Below, in pieces: positions 43,562-52,698 of a DNA stretch of 64,000 nucleotides. This DNA comes from CAWAND01 sp963807065 (GTDB lineage: Bacteria > Chloroflexota > Anaerolineae > Anaerolineales > E44-bin32). A program made the position numbers and the translations under genes. The stretch lies in the NCBI GenBank assembly GCA_963807065.1, contig CAWDZQ010000003.1, forward strand, positions 930,001 to 994,000, written 5' to 3'. The first letter of the stretch is position 1. Every line of letters begins with the position of its first letter. The notes below the pieces were generated by a model. It was not told where the DNA came from. It ran no database searches and saw only the letters and a program-made list of their open reading frames with translations.

Positions 43562-44362
43562 TCACCGGCTGAAGAACTCGATTAGGATCGGCGCTAACAG
43601 TTCTAAATCTACATCGTGGGTCTGGCCCTCGAGCGTCTGCTGCTCGGCGTGGGGAATGGCATTTGCCAGCGCCGTGGCGCTGGCATGCATGAAGGGCATA
43701 GTTTCGAGATTGGCACCGCCATCCAAAACAAGCACCGGCACCGTGACCCGACTCGCCCGCTCGACCGGTACTAAGCGGTCCTCGCCAATTTCCGCCGCGT
43801 CGAGGGCGAGAGTTGGGGCGAGGGCCTCGAAGGTCGACCACCCGGGTCCATGGCGCATGCCCTCGATCATGTCGTCGGGGGTGCCCACGAAGCGCATGAA
43901 GAGGGCAATCGCGTCCCCCGGGCGGCCCTCTGCCAGCAGGCTTGCCAGCTCCTGGCAGTACGCCTTCCATGCCCCTTGCGCCCCCTCATCCGAGGCATAA
44001 GGCGGCTCGTACATGGCCAGTTTCTTGATCTCGTCCCCGAGGGCCATGGCGGCTTCAAGCGCCAGGCACGCCCCTGACGAAATCCCATATACGAAAGCCG
44101 AGCCGCCGGCCGCTTCGATTAAGGCTTCGAGGTCCTCTATCTCGGCCCGGACGGAAAAAGGCCTGGAGTTGGTGCTCTCGCCTCGACCGCGGCGGTCATA
44201 AGCGAACACCCGGAAGTGCGGGGCGAGCAACTGGGCCAGGCGGGGCGAAAAACCAAATGCTCTGTACCCGAGCGCGCCTTCCACCAGGATCACGGCTGGC
44301 CCCTTGCCAACGGCCTCGTACGCGATCTCCGTACCATCCTGCGACATCACTTTGTTCGACAC
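43562..44362 (-). CDS. Alpha/beta hydrolase
   Basis: A 266-aa alpha/beta-fold hydrolase. GTG 44362 has AGGAGGCAGCC upstream and is preferred to ATG 44386. The oxyanion region VILVEGALGYRAFG, the nucleophile elbow VYGISSGACLALE (Ser in GISSG), and the late His in LEGQTHDVDL are visible; the acidic member is probably in VLVLDGGANLE. Substrate unknown. Confidence 0.88.
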   Translation of the reverse strand: MSNKVMSQDGTEIAYEAVGKGPAVILVEGALGYRAFGFSPRLAQLLAPHFRVFAYDRRGRGESTNSRPFSVRAEIEDLEALIEAAGGSAFVYGISSGACLALEAAMALGDEIKKLAMYEPPYASDEGAQGAWKAYCQELASLLAEGRPGDAIALFMRFVGTPDDMIEGMRHGPGWSTFEALAPTLALDAAEIGEDRLVPVERASRVTVPVLVLDGGANLETMPFMHASATALANAIPHAEQQTLEGQTHDVDLELLAPILIEFFSR

Positions 44363-44738
44363 GGCTGCCTCCTGGAATCGGAACATCGAAGATCATTGAT
44401 CAACAAGCGCCATCTCCAACAGCCAGCGGGTCGCCTATGGGCGTTTGCAAAAGTGGGCAGATTAGGGGTCAATGACGAGGCGATGTCAACTCTCAATAGC
44501 CTACGCTTATGCCTCAGTGAAACGGAAATTCGGCCCGCCAAACACGCCCAGGTCGGGTCTCGACCCCGCGTCTAGCTGGGATCGGGCGAGGCCATCCGCG
44601 GGCCCTCTTTGCCCGTTCGCGTCACCGGACTGCCCCACCGACGTCTCTAGAGAGACCGGGGGCGGTCCAGCCAGGTACCGGATGGTTCGCCTGGTGCCGG
44701 GTTAACATCCGGCGTGCAGCTGCGTCGATCAGGAGTCG
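44363..44738. other. Intergenic, no supported gene
   Basis: About 375 bases between two minus-strand hydrolase genes. Small frames on both strands have no recognised product. It contains the alpha/beta hydrolase promoter region. No repeat or hairpin stood out. Confidence 0.4.
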
Positions 44739-45314
44739 TTACCACTGGGCGAGGAAAGCCAGCACGCGCTCCATCATAAGTCCGGCGGCCTGTGCGTCGT
44801 ACGAAGGGAGCGAACTGTCAGCGAAGAGATGTTCCTTGCCAGGGTAGAGAAACATCTCCCCCGCCTCGGACTGGTCGAGCAGGTCCCGGGCGGAGTCGAT
44901 GTCGCCCTCATCGACGAAGAACGGGTCGCCATCCATGGCATGGATCTGCACCGGCAGCGCCTTGGGCCACGGCTTTTCGAATTCCGAGACCGGCAGGCAG
45001 CCGTGGAAAAACAACGCCCCACGGGCGCCCTCCCGGGTTTGGGCCAACTTTTGGGCCGGCCCGACGCCCATGGAGAAGCCGGCGTAGACCAGCCCGGCGG
45101 GCAGACCCTCGGCCGCACGGTCGGCCCGCGCCATGACCTCTCCAAAACCGAGTTCGTGGAGGTACCCCATTCCGCTTTCGATGGTATCGAACGCCTGACC
45201 TTCGAACAGGTCGGGAGTGTGGACCGTGTGGCCCGCGCCGCGCAGGGTCTCGGCGAATTCGACCACTCCGGGGGTCAATCCCTGCACGTGGTGGTACAGC
45301 AGAACCTCAGCCAT
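44739..45314 (-). CDS. Dienelactone-hydrolase-like protein with Ser nucleophile
   Basis: A 191-aa alpha/beta hydrolase. ATG 45314 follows CAGGAGATTTGAAG. The elbow is YAGFSMGVGPAQKLA: in true dienelactone hydrolases this residue is Cys, here Ser. The late part contains MDGDPFFVDEGDIDSAR and FLYPGKEHLFAD, with the acid and His. It may be a carboxylesterase-like variant. Confidence 0.85.
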   Translation of the reverse strand: MAEVLLYHHVQGLTPGVVEFAETLRGAGHTVHTPDLFEGQAFDTIESGMGYLHELGFGEVMARADRAAEGLPAGLVYAGFSMGVGPAQKLAQTREGARGALFFHGCLPVSEFEKPWPKALPVQIHAMDGDPFFVDEGDIDSARDLLDQSEAGEMFLYPGKEHLFADSSLPSYDAQAAGLMMERVLAFLAQW

Positions 45315-45584
45315 CTTCAAATCTCCTGATTGCCGGCGAACCTGATGGTGCTTCACTACATCGTATCGACTCTGCCGCTAAACCTGATCCCCCGCTCAGG
45401 GGATTTTTGGAGGGAAGGGTGCCGGCCGGCGCCAGAAGGAGGATGAAGAACTTGGAAACGGCTGGCCTGCCAACCCGACGCCCACGATCGGCCATTGGGG
45501 GGTCAGGGGTGGCACGGCGCGCCATACGACGCCGAGCTTTGATCAATGGGCGCTTCAGACCTGAACGGAGAGGACTGTGGAAAT

Positions 45585-45899
45585 TCAGCCGGTCGTGTTG
45601 ACCGCCGCCGAGAGGACCTCGCGAAGTTGGACGGAGTAGCCTCGCAGGACGAGTTCGGGGGTCGTGGACCCGGCGGTTTCTACGATGAAGTTGCAGGCGC
45701 CAAAGATGCGGTCAAACAGGCCCTGGTGATCGGAGTAGTTGGTAATCCTGGTGAAAGGGATGACGGTCTCGTTTTCGCTCACGGCCCCCTTGCGGAAGGT
45801 GAACCGGTCGGCGCCCACCTCCAACAACTCGGTAAAGTGAGCCATCAGCCTCATGTCCACCAAGGACCACCAGCGAATCTTGGGCTTGTAAGTCGCCAT
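45585..45899 (-). CDS. Bacterial PH-like domain protein
   Basis: A 104-aa protein. GGAGG lies upstream of ATG 45899. KPKIRWWSLVDMRLMAHFTELLEVGADRFTFRKGAVSENETVIPFTRITNYSDHQGLFDRIFGACNFIVETAGS resembles bPH2 domain proteins that bind membranes or peptides. No membrane anchor in this short protein. Moderate family confidence. Confidence 0.72.
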   Translation of the reverse strand: MATYKPKIRWWSLVDMRLMAHFTELLEVGADRFTFRKGAVSENETVIPFTRITNYSDHQGLFDRIFGACNFIVETAGSTTPELVLRGYSVQLREVLSAAVNTTG

Positions 45900-45990
45900 G
45901 CCATTCCTCCATGAAGCCGATGTCGGCCCCACGATACCACCAAGCGCGGAAAACGCCATCCCGGCGGCAATTCCGTGCGGGAGCTTACTC

Positions 45991-46380
45991 TCAGTTGGCT
46001 TCCAAGCGAGGCACCAGCCTGATCGTCGCCGATCGGGCCTCGGGGGTCATGATGCTGTCGACGACGTCTTTCGAATGACGGTGGTACTTGGCGCGGTAGA
46101 CGGCGTCGATCTGGTCGTTGAGGGCGGGGTCGGATACCTCGACGAGGGTCACATCCGCCTGGATGCCCCCGGCCCGGACGTGCCCTTCGTGGCGCGGCTG
46201 CGTCTCCTTGAACCAGGCGGAACCGCGCCCCAAGTAGGACCGAATGTACAGATCGTCGCCGAGCCGGACGACCCAGATGATCACCCTAGGGCTCAGGCTT
46301 CCGTCGAGCCGAACCGAGGCGATTTTAAGTTCCTCGGCGGTCCCAATCTTCTCCAGCTCATCATCCGTCCATCCGCTCAT
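45991..46380 (-). CDS. DUF2255-type protein
   Basis: A 129-aa protein starting at ATG 46380. WTDDELEKIGTAEELKIASVRLDGSLSPRVIIWVVRLGDDLYIRSYLGRGSAWFKETQPRHEGHVRAGGIQADVTLVEV matches DUF2255 proteins of the split-barrel nitroreductase-like kind. Function unknown; possibly F420/FMN-binding. Confidence 0.87.
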   Translation of the reverse strand: MSGWTDDELEKIGTAEELKIASVRLDGSLSPRVIIWVVRLGDDLYIRSYLGRGSAWFKETQPRHEGHVRAGGIQADVTLVEVSDPALNDQIDAVYRAKYHRHSKDVVDSIMTPEARSATIRLVPRLEAN

Positions 46381-46700
46381 TGAACCAGTTCCTCTCACAG
46401 CTCGGTCCGCACGGTGATGCTTCCCCGGCTATCAGCTCCAGTTGCAGCTCCACTTGCCCCCTTCGAACAACCTGCCTGCCCCCGCATGACACTACGAATT
46501 TCGGCCGGAAGAAGTTCAGACCCAGGTTTTCAGCTCAGCGGCGATGCGCCCGCCCCCAAACCCTGGTAGATGAAGACTAGGGCGGAGGTGTTGGCGGCAA
46601 GGGTTGTCGGCGCGGCTGCAGATAGGCTGGCCGAGCCCGCGCACTTTCCAGCTGGCCCGGCCATTTCGCGTGGCGATAGGGAGGGTTCAGCCTCTGCCCG
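46381..46700. other. Intergenic, no supported gene
   Basis: About 320 bases between the DUF2255 and cupin genes on the minus strand. No convincing gene, hairpin or repeat. Confidence 0.4.
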
Positions 46701-47027
46701 CTAGCCTCTAATCATGATCAGCAGCATCTTGCTCTGATTAGGGGACAGGACAGCGTGCGGCTGGTGGGCTGGCAGAAGCAGGATCTGTCCTTGGGTTACG
46801 TTTTTCAGCTCGCCGGCCACCGTAATCTCGAATGCCCCGTCAAGCACCTGCACCAGCGCGTCATGCGGGGCCGTGTGCTCACTCAAGGCCTGGCCCTGGT
46901 CAAAAGCGAACAGGGTGATCGTCCCCGTCGATTTGTTGAGCAGGGTTCGGCTTACCACCGCTCCTTCCTGATAGGCGACGAGATCGATCAGGGACTGTGC
47001 CTGGTGGGAGAGATCGCCTTCCGTCAT
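46701..47027 (-). CDS. Small cupin protein
   Basis: A 108-aa cupin starting at ATG 47027 with CGGAGGTACGTCC upstream. Metal-site motifs: EHTAPHDALVQVLDGAFEITVAGE (His, Asp/Glu ligands) and GQILLLPAHQPHAVLSPNQ (second His). The family cannot be narrowed. An in-frame extension to 47123 is unlikely to be used. Confidence 0.85.
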   Translation of the reverse strand: MTEGDLSHQAQSLIDLVAYQEGAVVSRTLLNKSTGTITLFAFDQGQALSEHTAPHDALVQVLDGAFEITVAGELKNVTQGQILLLPAHQPHAVLSPNQSKMLLIMIRG

Positions 47028-47213
47028 GAGGACGTACCTCCGCATGTGTCGGTCTGTCGCGTCCGGGGCCACCGTCCGATCCAACCCCTGGCACCCAGAC
47101 TCCTTTGAGGATACACCAGCCACTCCAGACGCGCTCCGTATTTCCGTCGCACACCGGCGTCAGGTTCGACCGTGAACACCCCGTGGGTTGGTCCGAGAAG
47201 ACACGCGGGGGGG

Positions 47214-47453
47214 TTACTCCGATGGCCCCTCTTGGGCAGCGACCCTCTCAACCGAGGCGCGCAGGGTCGCCAGAAAATCATCCAGTGGAACCCTATGAAC
47301 TCGGGCAGCCATTTCAACCGTGAGGGCTTTGGTGAGCATTCTCCGGAACGAGTACCTGGCGACGCGCTTGACCCCAAACACTTCCATCACGTCGGCGATG
47401 TCGCCATACTCCCGAAGGATATCTGACACACGTGTGTCTTTGGTTATCTCCAT
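47214..47453 (-). CDS. DUF1858-type small protein
   Basis: A 79-aa protein from ATG 47453. MEITKDTRVSDILREYGDIADVMEVFGVKRVARYSFRRMLTKALTVEMAARVHRVPLDDFLATL matches the DUF1858 domain, which often precedes hybrid cluster or iron-handling proteins. Here it stands alone; the usual Cys pair of the family is not present. The reading frame upstream to 47579 is not supported. Confidence 0.85.
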   Translation of the reverse strand: MEITKDTRVSDILREYGDIADVMEVFGVKRVARYSFRRMLTKALTVEMAARVHRVPLDDFLATLRASVERVAAQEGPSE

Positions 47454-47550
47454 GCCAAATGCCAACTCCTTGCGTGCCGGCCGATCCAACGGCAGGCGCC
47501 CGCCCAGGCAGCCATGGGTTAGATGCCATGCAAGAGGGTATGCCGTTTGC

Positions 47551-47940
47551 CTAGGGAGCTCTCCCCAGGCAAGCCTCATAGGGCCAGGTTGAAGACATTA
47601 TCATCAGCGGGGAGGCAACCCATCCGGAGTCCCCGCTCGACCTGGTAACGATCCAGGTCATGCTCTCGGTCGTCTGATCCATCTGTGTCTTGGGTGCAAG
47701 CTGTGTGTCCATGCACCAGATCTCCGTCGTTGGAGGAGGCGAGCCGGGATCGGGCGGAGCCTTTCCGTGCCAGATTCGTTGGACGACGAGATCGTGGGTT
47801 TGGCTGCCCGGAAGGGACCGCCAACGGGCATGGAGTTCTTGGATGGCCCCCAGGGGGGCTTGGGAAGCTGTACAGGAAGCCAGCAGCGAGCAGATGAGAA
47901 GGAAAGTAGAAGCAAAGAACCACTTCAATCGCCAGATCAT
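47551..47940 (-). CDS. Small lipoprotein of unknown function
   Basis: A 129-aa protein with a lipoprotein signal (LLICSLLASC), then a short Ser/Thr/Pro-rich body with Trp-containing motif IWHGKAPPDP. No family. The body contains two further cysteines (IWCMDTQLA, YEACLGRAP). Confidence 0.62.
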   Translation of the reverse strand: MIWRLKWFFASTFLLICSLLASCTASQAPLGAIQELHARWRSLPGSQTHDLVVQRIWHGKAPPDPGSPPPTTEIWCMDTQLAPKTQMDQTTESMTWIVTRSSGDSGWVASPLMIMSSTWPYEACLGRAP

Positions 47941-48233
47941 TCCTCACGCACTCCGGGCGGAAAGTTTGGCAAGCGCAGGCCATAGGGCACCACCTGCCAC
48001 AAAACTCCGAGATTTAGCCCAATGGGCAGGAGGAAGAAGACGAGGAAAAGAGCTCTGATACGCCGATTGAGAAGAGAGGTGATCTTCCTCCAAATCTCTC
48101 TCTTTGGCCCAAGAGAAGCGGCCCAACGGACGCTTCAGCAGAAAGCCCCTGCCGAGTCCAACTGAAAGCGCCATGTTATGGAGTCTTACTTTGATCATTT
48201 AACTTGTTCAACGCCCGAGAGAGTGGCCGGTCC
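47941..48233. other. Intergenic, lower-GC stretch
   Basis: About 290 bases without a supported gene. A minus-strand frame (47944-48198) has unremarkable composition. GC is visibly lower than average from here into the DUF3089 gene. Confidence 0.4.
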
Positions 48234-49244
48234 CTAATGTCGTCTGTCGTATGCCGCGATCCTATCCGCCACGTTCTTTTCATCGTTCCTGTAGAAAAAC
48301 GCATAGTCATAGTTGTGGTAGAAGCCTCTTAGGGTTTCGAGTTCATCGGCATTGGATGGTCTGGGGATGATGAGTGCGCCGGCTATGGTTTGCGCACCCG
48401 TGTAATGCGGCATCTCCTTCGTAACCCCGTCAATGTGAAACACGGCACCCAGGTTTAGATCTTTTGGCGCGGCTTATGCAGAAGTATTCCACAGAAGCGG
48501 GTTGACTCCGATCGCGTTCTTTCTGACTATGGAAACTTCCGGGTCTTTCTCCTGGGTGTTATAGCTGACGATGCAAACTGCTTCATCAAAAGATTCACAT
48601 ATCTCCAGCTGAGGAGATGCCTTGATATCGTCCACCGTCAATGACCAGCCTACCACATAGGCTGCCACCAGTTGTTTCCTCAGTTCCGGGTCATTAAGGA
48701 CCCTTCTTTCAAGGAGCCACAACAAAAGGTTGGACCCCTGGCTGTGTCCGGCAAGGATGAAGGGTTTCCCGTCGTTGAAGTTCTCAATGTAACAAGCAAA
48801 GGCTCTTTCAATGTCTGAGTACGCTACGTTGAGCGCCTTGTTCCTGTCTTCCTCTCTGGCTTTGAGAACGTACAAGCTGACCTGCCTGTAGAACGGTGCG
48901 TAAACATTACTCTGCCCCTCAAAAACCCCTGCCTGCCTCTTGATGCTGTCCATGGTCGCATGATTGTTTCGTTCATCAGGCATGGCCTGGTTCCAGCTTT
49001 CATCTCCGAAACATGACGTGGGATGAAAGAAGACCACATCGACAGGCTTCCCTTTGCCCGACCCTGGCAGCACTGCCCAGTTGACCGCTTCAGAATAGTT
49101 AGGGGCCGGTGGCGTCCTTGAAGCGTCAAAAGCACTTTCAGGGACTTTGTACTCTGGTACGCTGCTTCCATCAGAAAAGCCACAGCCCCAAATATTCACT
49201 GATATAGCGACTCTGCAGAACAGCCGCAGAAGGTTCTTTCTCAT
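48234..49244 (-). pseudogene. DUF3089-type lipase-like lipoprotein interrupted by TAA
   Basis: A 337-codon frame from ATG 49244 to TAA/TGA-type stop at 48234, with one in-frame TAA at 48474-48476 (codon 257). Before it: a lipoprotein-like signal ending near WGCGFSDG, then FFHPTSCFGDESWNQAMPDE, NVYAPFYRQVSLYVLKAREEDRNKALN, and the elbow PFILAGHSQGSNLLLWLLE (Ser nucleophile). After it, in the same frame: AAPKDLNLGAVFHIDGVTKEM, then IAGALIIPRPSN and FFYRNDEKNVADRIAAYD, which completes the DUF3089 C-terminus. The interrupted frame is otherwise intact. The locus is lower in GC than its neighbours, suggesting recent acquisition. Confidence 0.75.
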
Positions 49245-49307
49245 GAGAATCTCCTTGGCTCAAGAAGACGACTCGGCCCATCTCTATTGGAGATCACTCA
49301 ACCCCCT

Positions 49308-49398
49308 CGAGCTTCGCAAAGCAGCCTGAGCGCAGCCGAAGGGGATCGGACCGGGCGACGCCCTCCCTGCCTTCTGAGCATACACCAGCCATGCCGGA
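49308..49398. repeat. Dispersed intergenic repeat, copy 1
   Basis: CCCTCGAGCTTCGC begins a block, followed by GCCTGAGCGCAGCCGAAG and GGGATCGGACCGGG, ending in GAGCATACACCAGCC. A block with ~80% likeness begins at 57216 (copy 2) and a partial copy with the second half is at 58537-58605. Copies lie in intergenic DNA. It resembles non-coding dispersed repeats rather than an insertion sequence (no terminal inverted repeats or transposase). Confidence 0.5.
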
Positions 49399-49470
49399 GC
49401 TGGCCAGCATCGTTCACGCGACACAAGGCCAGCGCGATCCGGTCCAGCCTCAGACCCTGGTCAAAGTATC

Positions 49471-49488
49471 TTGTGAAAGCCTTCACAA
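49471..49488. promoter_or_regulatory. Rex-like palindrome 4, perfect, upstream of AAA ATPase
   Basis: TTGTGAAAGCCTTCACAA matches TTGTGAA-N4-TTCACAA perfectly. It lies 195 bases upstream of the AAA-TPR ATPase start (49683, plus) and 227 bases upstream of the DUF3089 start (49244, minus). Confidence 0.72.
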
Positions 49489-49682
49489 TGGCCATGCCGA
49501 GGGCCAGCGAATCATCTCCCCGGCAAAGTGTGCGCACCCCATGTCGGCGGAAGTGGAAACTTGACCGGAGGCGACCATTCCCAGGGCGGAGTTGGCCAGG
49601 TCGGCGGCGATACCATCTTCGGAATAGGTGTAAGCTTGGTGAGCACCTGTGGCCGGGCCGCTTCAACTCGCAAGGACTCCCA

Positions 49683-52661
49683 TTGACAGAGTTGGATATC
49701 TTCGTCGGACGCCAGTCGGAGTTGGATCGCCTCGAAGCTGCCCTTGGCGAAGCGCTCGCCGGGCATGGCCGCGTGCTGCTCGTGGCAGGCGAGGCCGGCT
49801 CAGGCAAGACCAGCCTGTTGCGCGCCTTCCTCGCACGAGCTGAGGCAAAGGATCAAAGCCTCGTCTCGGCCTGGGGCGACTGCAGCGACGTTCAGGGAAG
49901 TTCGGACCCTTATCTCCCCTTCCGCGAGGTGCTGGCGCTCCTGACCGGCGACTTCGAAGACACCCCCGACAAGACCTCCGTATCCAAGGAGAACCGCGGC
50001 CGGCTGCGAGCCGTGCTGACCAGGTCCGGGCAGATCCTGGTCGATGTTGCCCCCGATCTCATCAACGTCATCCTGCCTGGGTCGCGTGTGGTGGCGCTGA
50101 TGGGCAAAGCCGTGGCCAAACGGGTCGGCTGGCTCGAGAAGCTTGAAGGCCTTTCAAAGAAGGCCCCCGAGCAGTCGACCGTCGGCGATCCTTCGCTCAC
50201 CCAGGACCACATCTTCGAAGAGGTCACGGCTTTCCTCGGCAAGCTGTCCGAAGTGAGTCCGCTGGTGATTGTGCTGGACGACCTGCAGTGGGCCGACGCC
50301 GCCTCCACCGGGCTGCTCTTCCACCTTGGCCGAAAAATCGCTGACCGGCGGATCCTGCTCCTTGGCGCCTACCGGCCGGATGACCTGGCCCTAGGGCCCG
50401 ACGGCAGCCGCCACCCGCTTGAACACGTGATCAACGAGTTCAAACGCACCTTCGGCGAGGTGATCATCGACCTGTCATCGGCCTCCGGCACGCAGAGCGA
50501 GGCTTTCGTCAACCTGGTGATCGACGCCGAGCCCAACCGCCTGGACGCAGATTTTCGGCACCAACTTTATCAGCGGACCGAAGGCCACCCGTTGTTCGTG
50601 GTCGAGTTGCTCCGGATGCTTCGGGAACGAGGCGACCTGACCCTGGAGGAGGACGGCCGGTGGGTGGCGCAACCGGACCTGGATTGGACGGCTGCCCCGC
50701 CCCGCGTCGAGGGGGTCATCCAAGAACGGCTGGCCCGGCTGGAGGATGCTGATCGGCAGATCCTTCAGGTGGCCAGCGTCGAAGGCGATGTCTTCACGGC
50801 CGAGGTGGCGGCGGATGTGTTGTCCCTCGAGCCGCGCCAGGCGGTCTCCGAACTCACCGACCTGCTTGACCCGAGCCGGGGGCTGATCCAGTCGGCCGGG
50901 ACGCGGCGGGTGGAAAGCGGACGCCTGTCGCAGTACCAATTCCACCACCACCTGGTTCGTGAGCACATCTACCAATCGATCGATCCCGCCCAGCGCGCCT
51001 ATATCCACGAGGACGTGGCCGCCAGCCTGACCCAGCGCTTCGCCAGTGAGCTGGACGACATCGCCGGTGCCCTGGCCAGGCACTACGAACAGGCTGGCCT
51101 GCTGGATCAGGCCGTACGCTTCGGTCGCATGGCAGGCGATCGAGCCTACCGCATGAACGCCTACCAGGATGCCCTGACCCACTACGACGGGGCGGCTGCT
51201 TTGCTCGATCAAGTTTCACTCAAGACGGACGAGCTCATCGATCTGTATCAGCATTGGGGTCGGGCGCTCGAACTTATCGGCCAAAGCCAGCAGGCATTCC
51301 AGCGCTACCGGGACCTCGAGGCGATGGGAGACCAGCGAGACGAGGCGCACATTCGTCTGGCCGCCCTGGCGGCCCAGGTCGTCCTGCTCGCCATCCCCAG
51401 CTCCTTGCATGACCCCGACAAGGGCCGGGAACTGGCCGCTCAGGCGCTCGATATGGCCAAAGAGTTAGGCGACGGGGCCATGCAGGCCAAGCTCCTGTGG
51501 AGCCTGAGCCTGATTGGTTTGTTCGGGGGAGAGACGCAGGAAGCCATCGACTCGGGCGAGCAAGCTCTGGCCCTGGCGCGCTCGCTCGATCTGAAAGAAC
51601 TGCAGGCCTACATCCTTAACGACCTCACCGAGCCCTACGCGGCCAAAGGCGAGATCGGGAAGGCCGAGCAAGCGGCGGTCGATGCAATTGAGCTTTGGAA
51701 GTCCTTGGATAATCGCCCCATGCTCGCCGGCTCCATCTCCCGGCGGGCGCGTTTGGCCTTCTACTCCGCTGACCTGCAAACAGCGAAAGATATGGCCGAA
51801 GAGGCGCTGGGGATTGGCGACAAAATTCGAAACCTTGGTAACGTGTCCTTCGCACTTACCATCTTGGGCCTGTCGCTGTTCGAGCAAGGCGAACTCAGCC
51901 CATCGCTTGAGGCACTCCAGGAGGCGTACAGGCTCGGCGATGAGGTAGGAAACGCGCTGGCGACGACGGGTGTCCGGGCCGAGGCGGCCTGGGTACTGGC
52001 CTATCTGGGCTCGTTTGAACAAGCCGTGCAACTGGCGGAACAAGCGGTGGTGGCGGCGCGGGAAATCTATCCTCCCGCACTCCTGTGGACCCTGGCCATC
52101 CATACCCGGATCCGTCTCCTAGCCGGAGAAACGCTTGACGACGTCTCCGCTGGTGGGTATCCGCCGCTGGTTCTGACGGACCAGATTGTCAACCATTCGA
52201 CGATCTTCTTGACCTTGGCCGTCGGGTGTGCGGTGGCCGAAATGGCCTTCGCTGGCGGCGACCTGGACCAGGCCAAAGAGGCGGCCGAGGCTTGGATTGA
52301 GATTCTGGAAGGACGAAAGGCGAGGCTTTACCTGCCCGATGCCTGGACCCTTCGGGGAAGGATCTTGCTGGCCCAGGGCAAACTTGACGAGGCCAGGAAG
52401 GCATTCCAAAGTGCCGCCGACCTGGCGGGGGAGACCGGCTCAAACCGGGCTGCCTGGCCGGCGCTGGGGGCGTTAGCCGACCTGGAAGCCGCCACGGGCG
52501 AGGCGGACGCCAGCCGCTCGCACCTGATCCAAGCTCGATCGGCCCTCGACCATCTGCTGGCGGGGATCCACGACGAAACCCACCGGCAGAGCTTCATAGC
52601 GCGCCGGGAGGTCAAGGCGCTGCTGGACGCCACCGGGCCCTTTATCGACGGGGGGGCTTAA
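49683..52661 (+). CDS. AAA ATPase with TPR-like helical repeats (signal-transduction type)
   Basis: A ~992-aa protein. TTG 49683 with AAGGA six bases upstream is the likely start; the frame is open upstream to 49287 but those residues are basic and Arg/Pro-rich and are not the family. LTELDIFVGRQSELDRLEAALGEALAGHGRVLLVAGEAGSGKTSLL starts an AAA_16/STAND-type ATPase with Walker A at residues 36-44 and Walker B LVIVLDDLQWADA at about 197. A winged-helix-like region and about 600 residues of TPR-like helices follow (for example QRDEAHIRLAALAAQVVLL and LAGETQ-type repeats). The C-terminal HTH often found in MalT/LuxR-type relatives is absent, so it may act with a partner. Confidence 0.85.
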   Translation: MTELDIFVGRQSELDRLEAALGEALAGHGRVLLVAGEAGSGKTSLLRAFLARAEAKDQSLVSAWGDCSDVQGSSDPYLPFREVLALLTGDFEDTPDKTSVSKENRGRLRAVLTRSGQILVDVAPDLINVILPGSRVVALMGKAVAKRVGWLEKLEGLSKKAPEQSTVGDPSLTQDHIFEEVTAFLGKLSEVSPLVIVLDDLQWADAASTGLLFHLGRKIADRRILLLGAYRPDDLALGPDGSRHPLEHVINEFKRTFGEVIIDLSSASGTQSEAFVNLVIDAEPNRLDADFRHQLYQRTEGHPLFVVELLRMLRERGDLTLEEDGRWVAQPDLDWTAAPPRVEGVIQERLARLEDADRQILQVASVEGDVFTAEVAADVLSLEPRQAVSELTDLLDPSRGLIQSAGTRRVESGRLSQYQFHHHLVREHIYQSIDPAQRAYIHEDVAASLTQRFASELDDIAGALARHYEQAGLLDQAVRFGRMAGDRAYRMNAYQDALTHYDGAAALLDQVSLKTDELIDLYQHWGRALELIGQSQQAFQRYRDLEAMGDQRDEAHIRLAALAAQVVLLAIPSSLHDPDKGRELAAQALDMAKELGDGAMQAKLLWSLSLIGLFGGETQEAIDSGEQALALARSLDLKELQAYILNDLTEPYAAKGEIGKAEQAAVDAIELWKSLDNRPMLAGSISRRARLAFYSADLQTAKDMAEEALGIGDKIRNLGNVSFALTILGLSLFEQGELSPSLEALQEAYRLGDEVGNALATTGVRAEAAWVLAYLGSFEQAVQLAEQAVVAAREIYPPALLWTLAIHTRIRLLAGETLDDVSAGGYPPLVLTDQIVNHSTIFLTLAVGCAVAEMAFAGGDLDQAKEAAEAWIEILEGRKARLYLPDAWTLRGRILLAQGKLDEARKAFQSAADLAGETGSNRAAWPALGALADLEAATGEADASRSHLIQARSALDHLLAGIHDETHRQSFIARREVKALLDATGPFIDGGA

Positions 52662-52698
52662 CTCCCGGCTGGTTGGCAGGTGCGGCCTAGGCCAATGA

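Noticed and set aside
49287..49682. In-frame extension of the AAA ATPase
   Set aside because: Arg/Pro-rich text with a palindromic operator and dispersed repeat inside; TTG 49683 has a good ribosome binding site.
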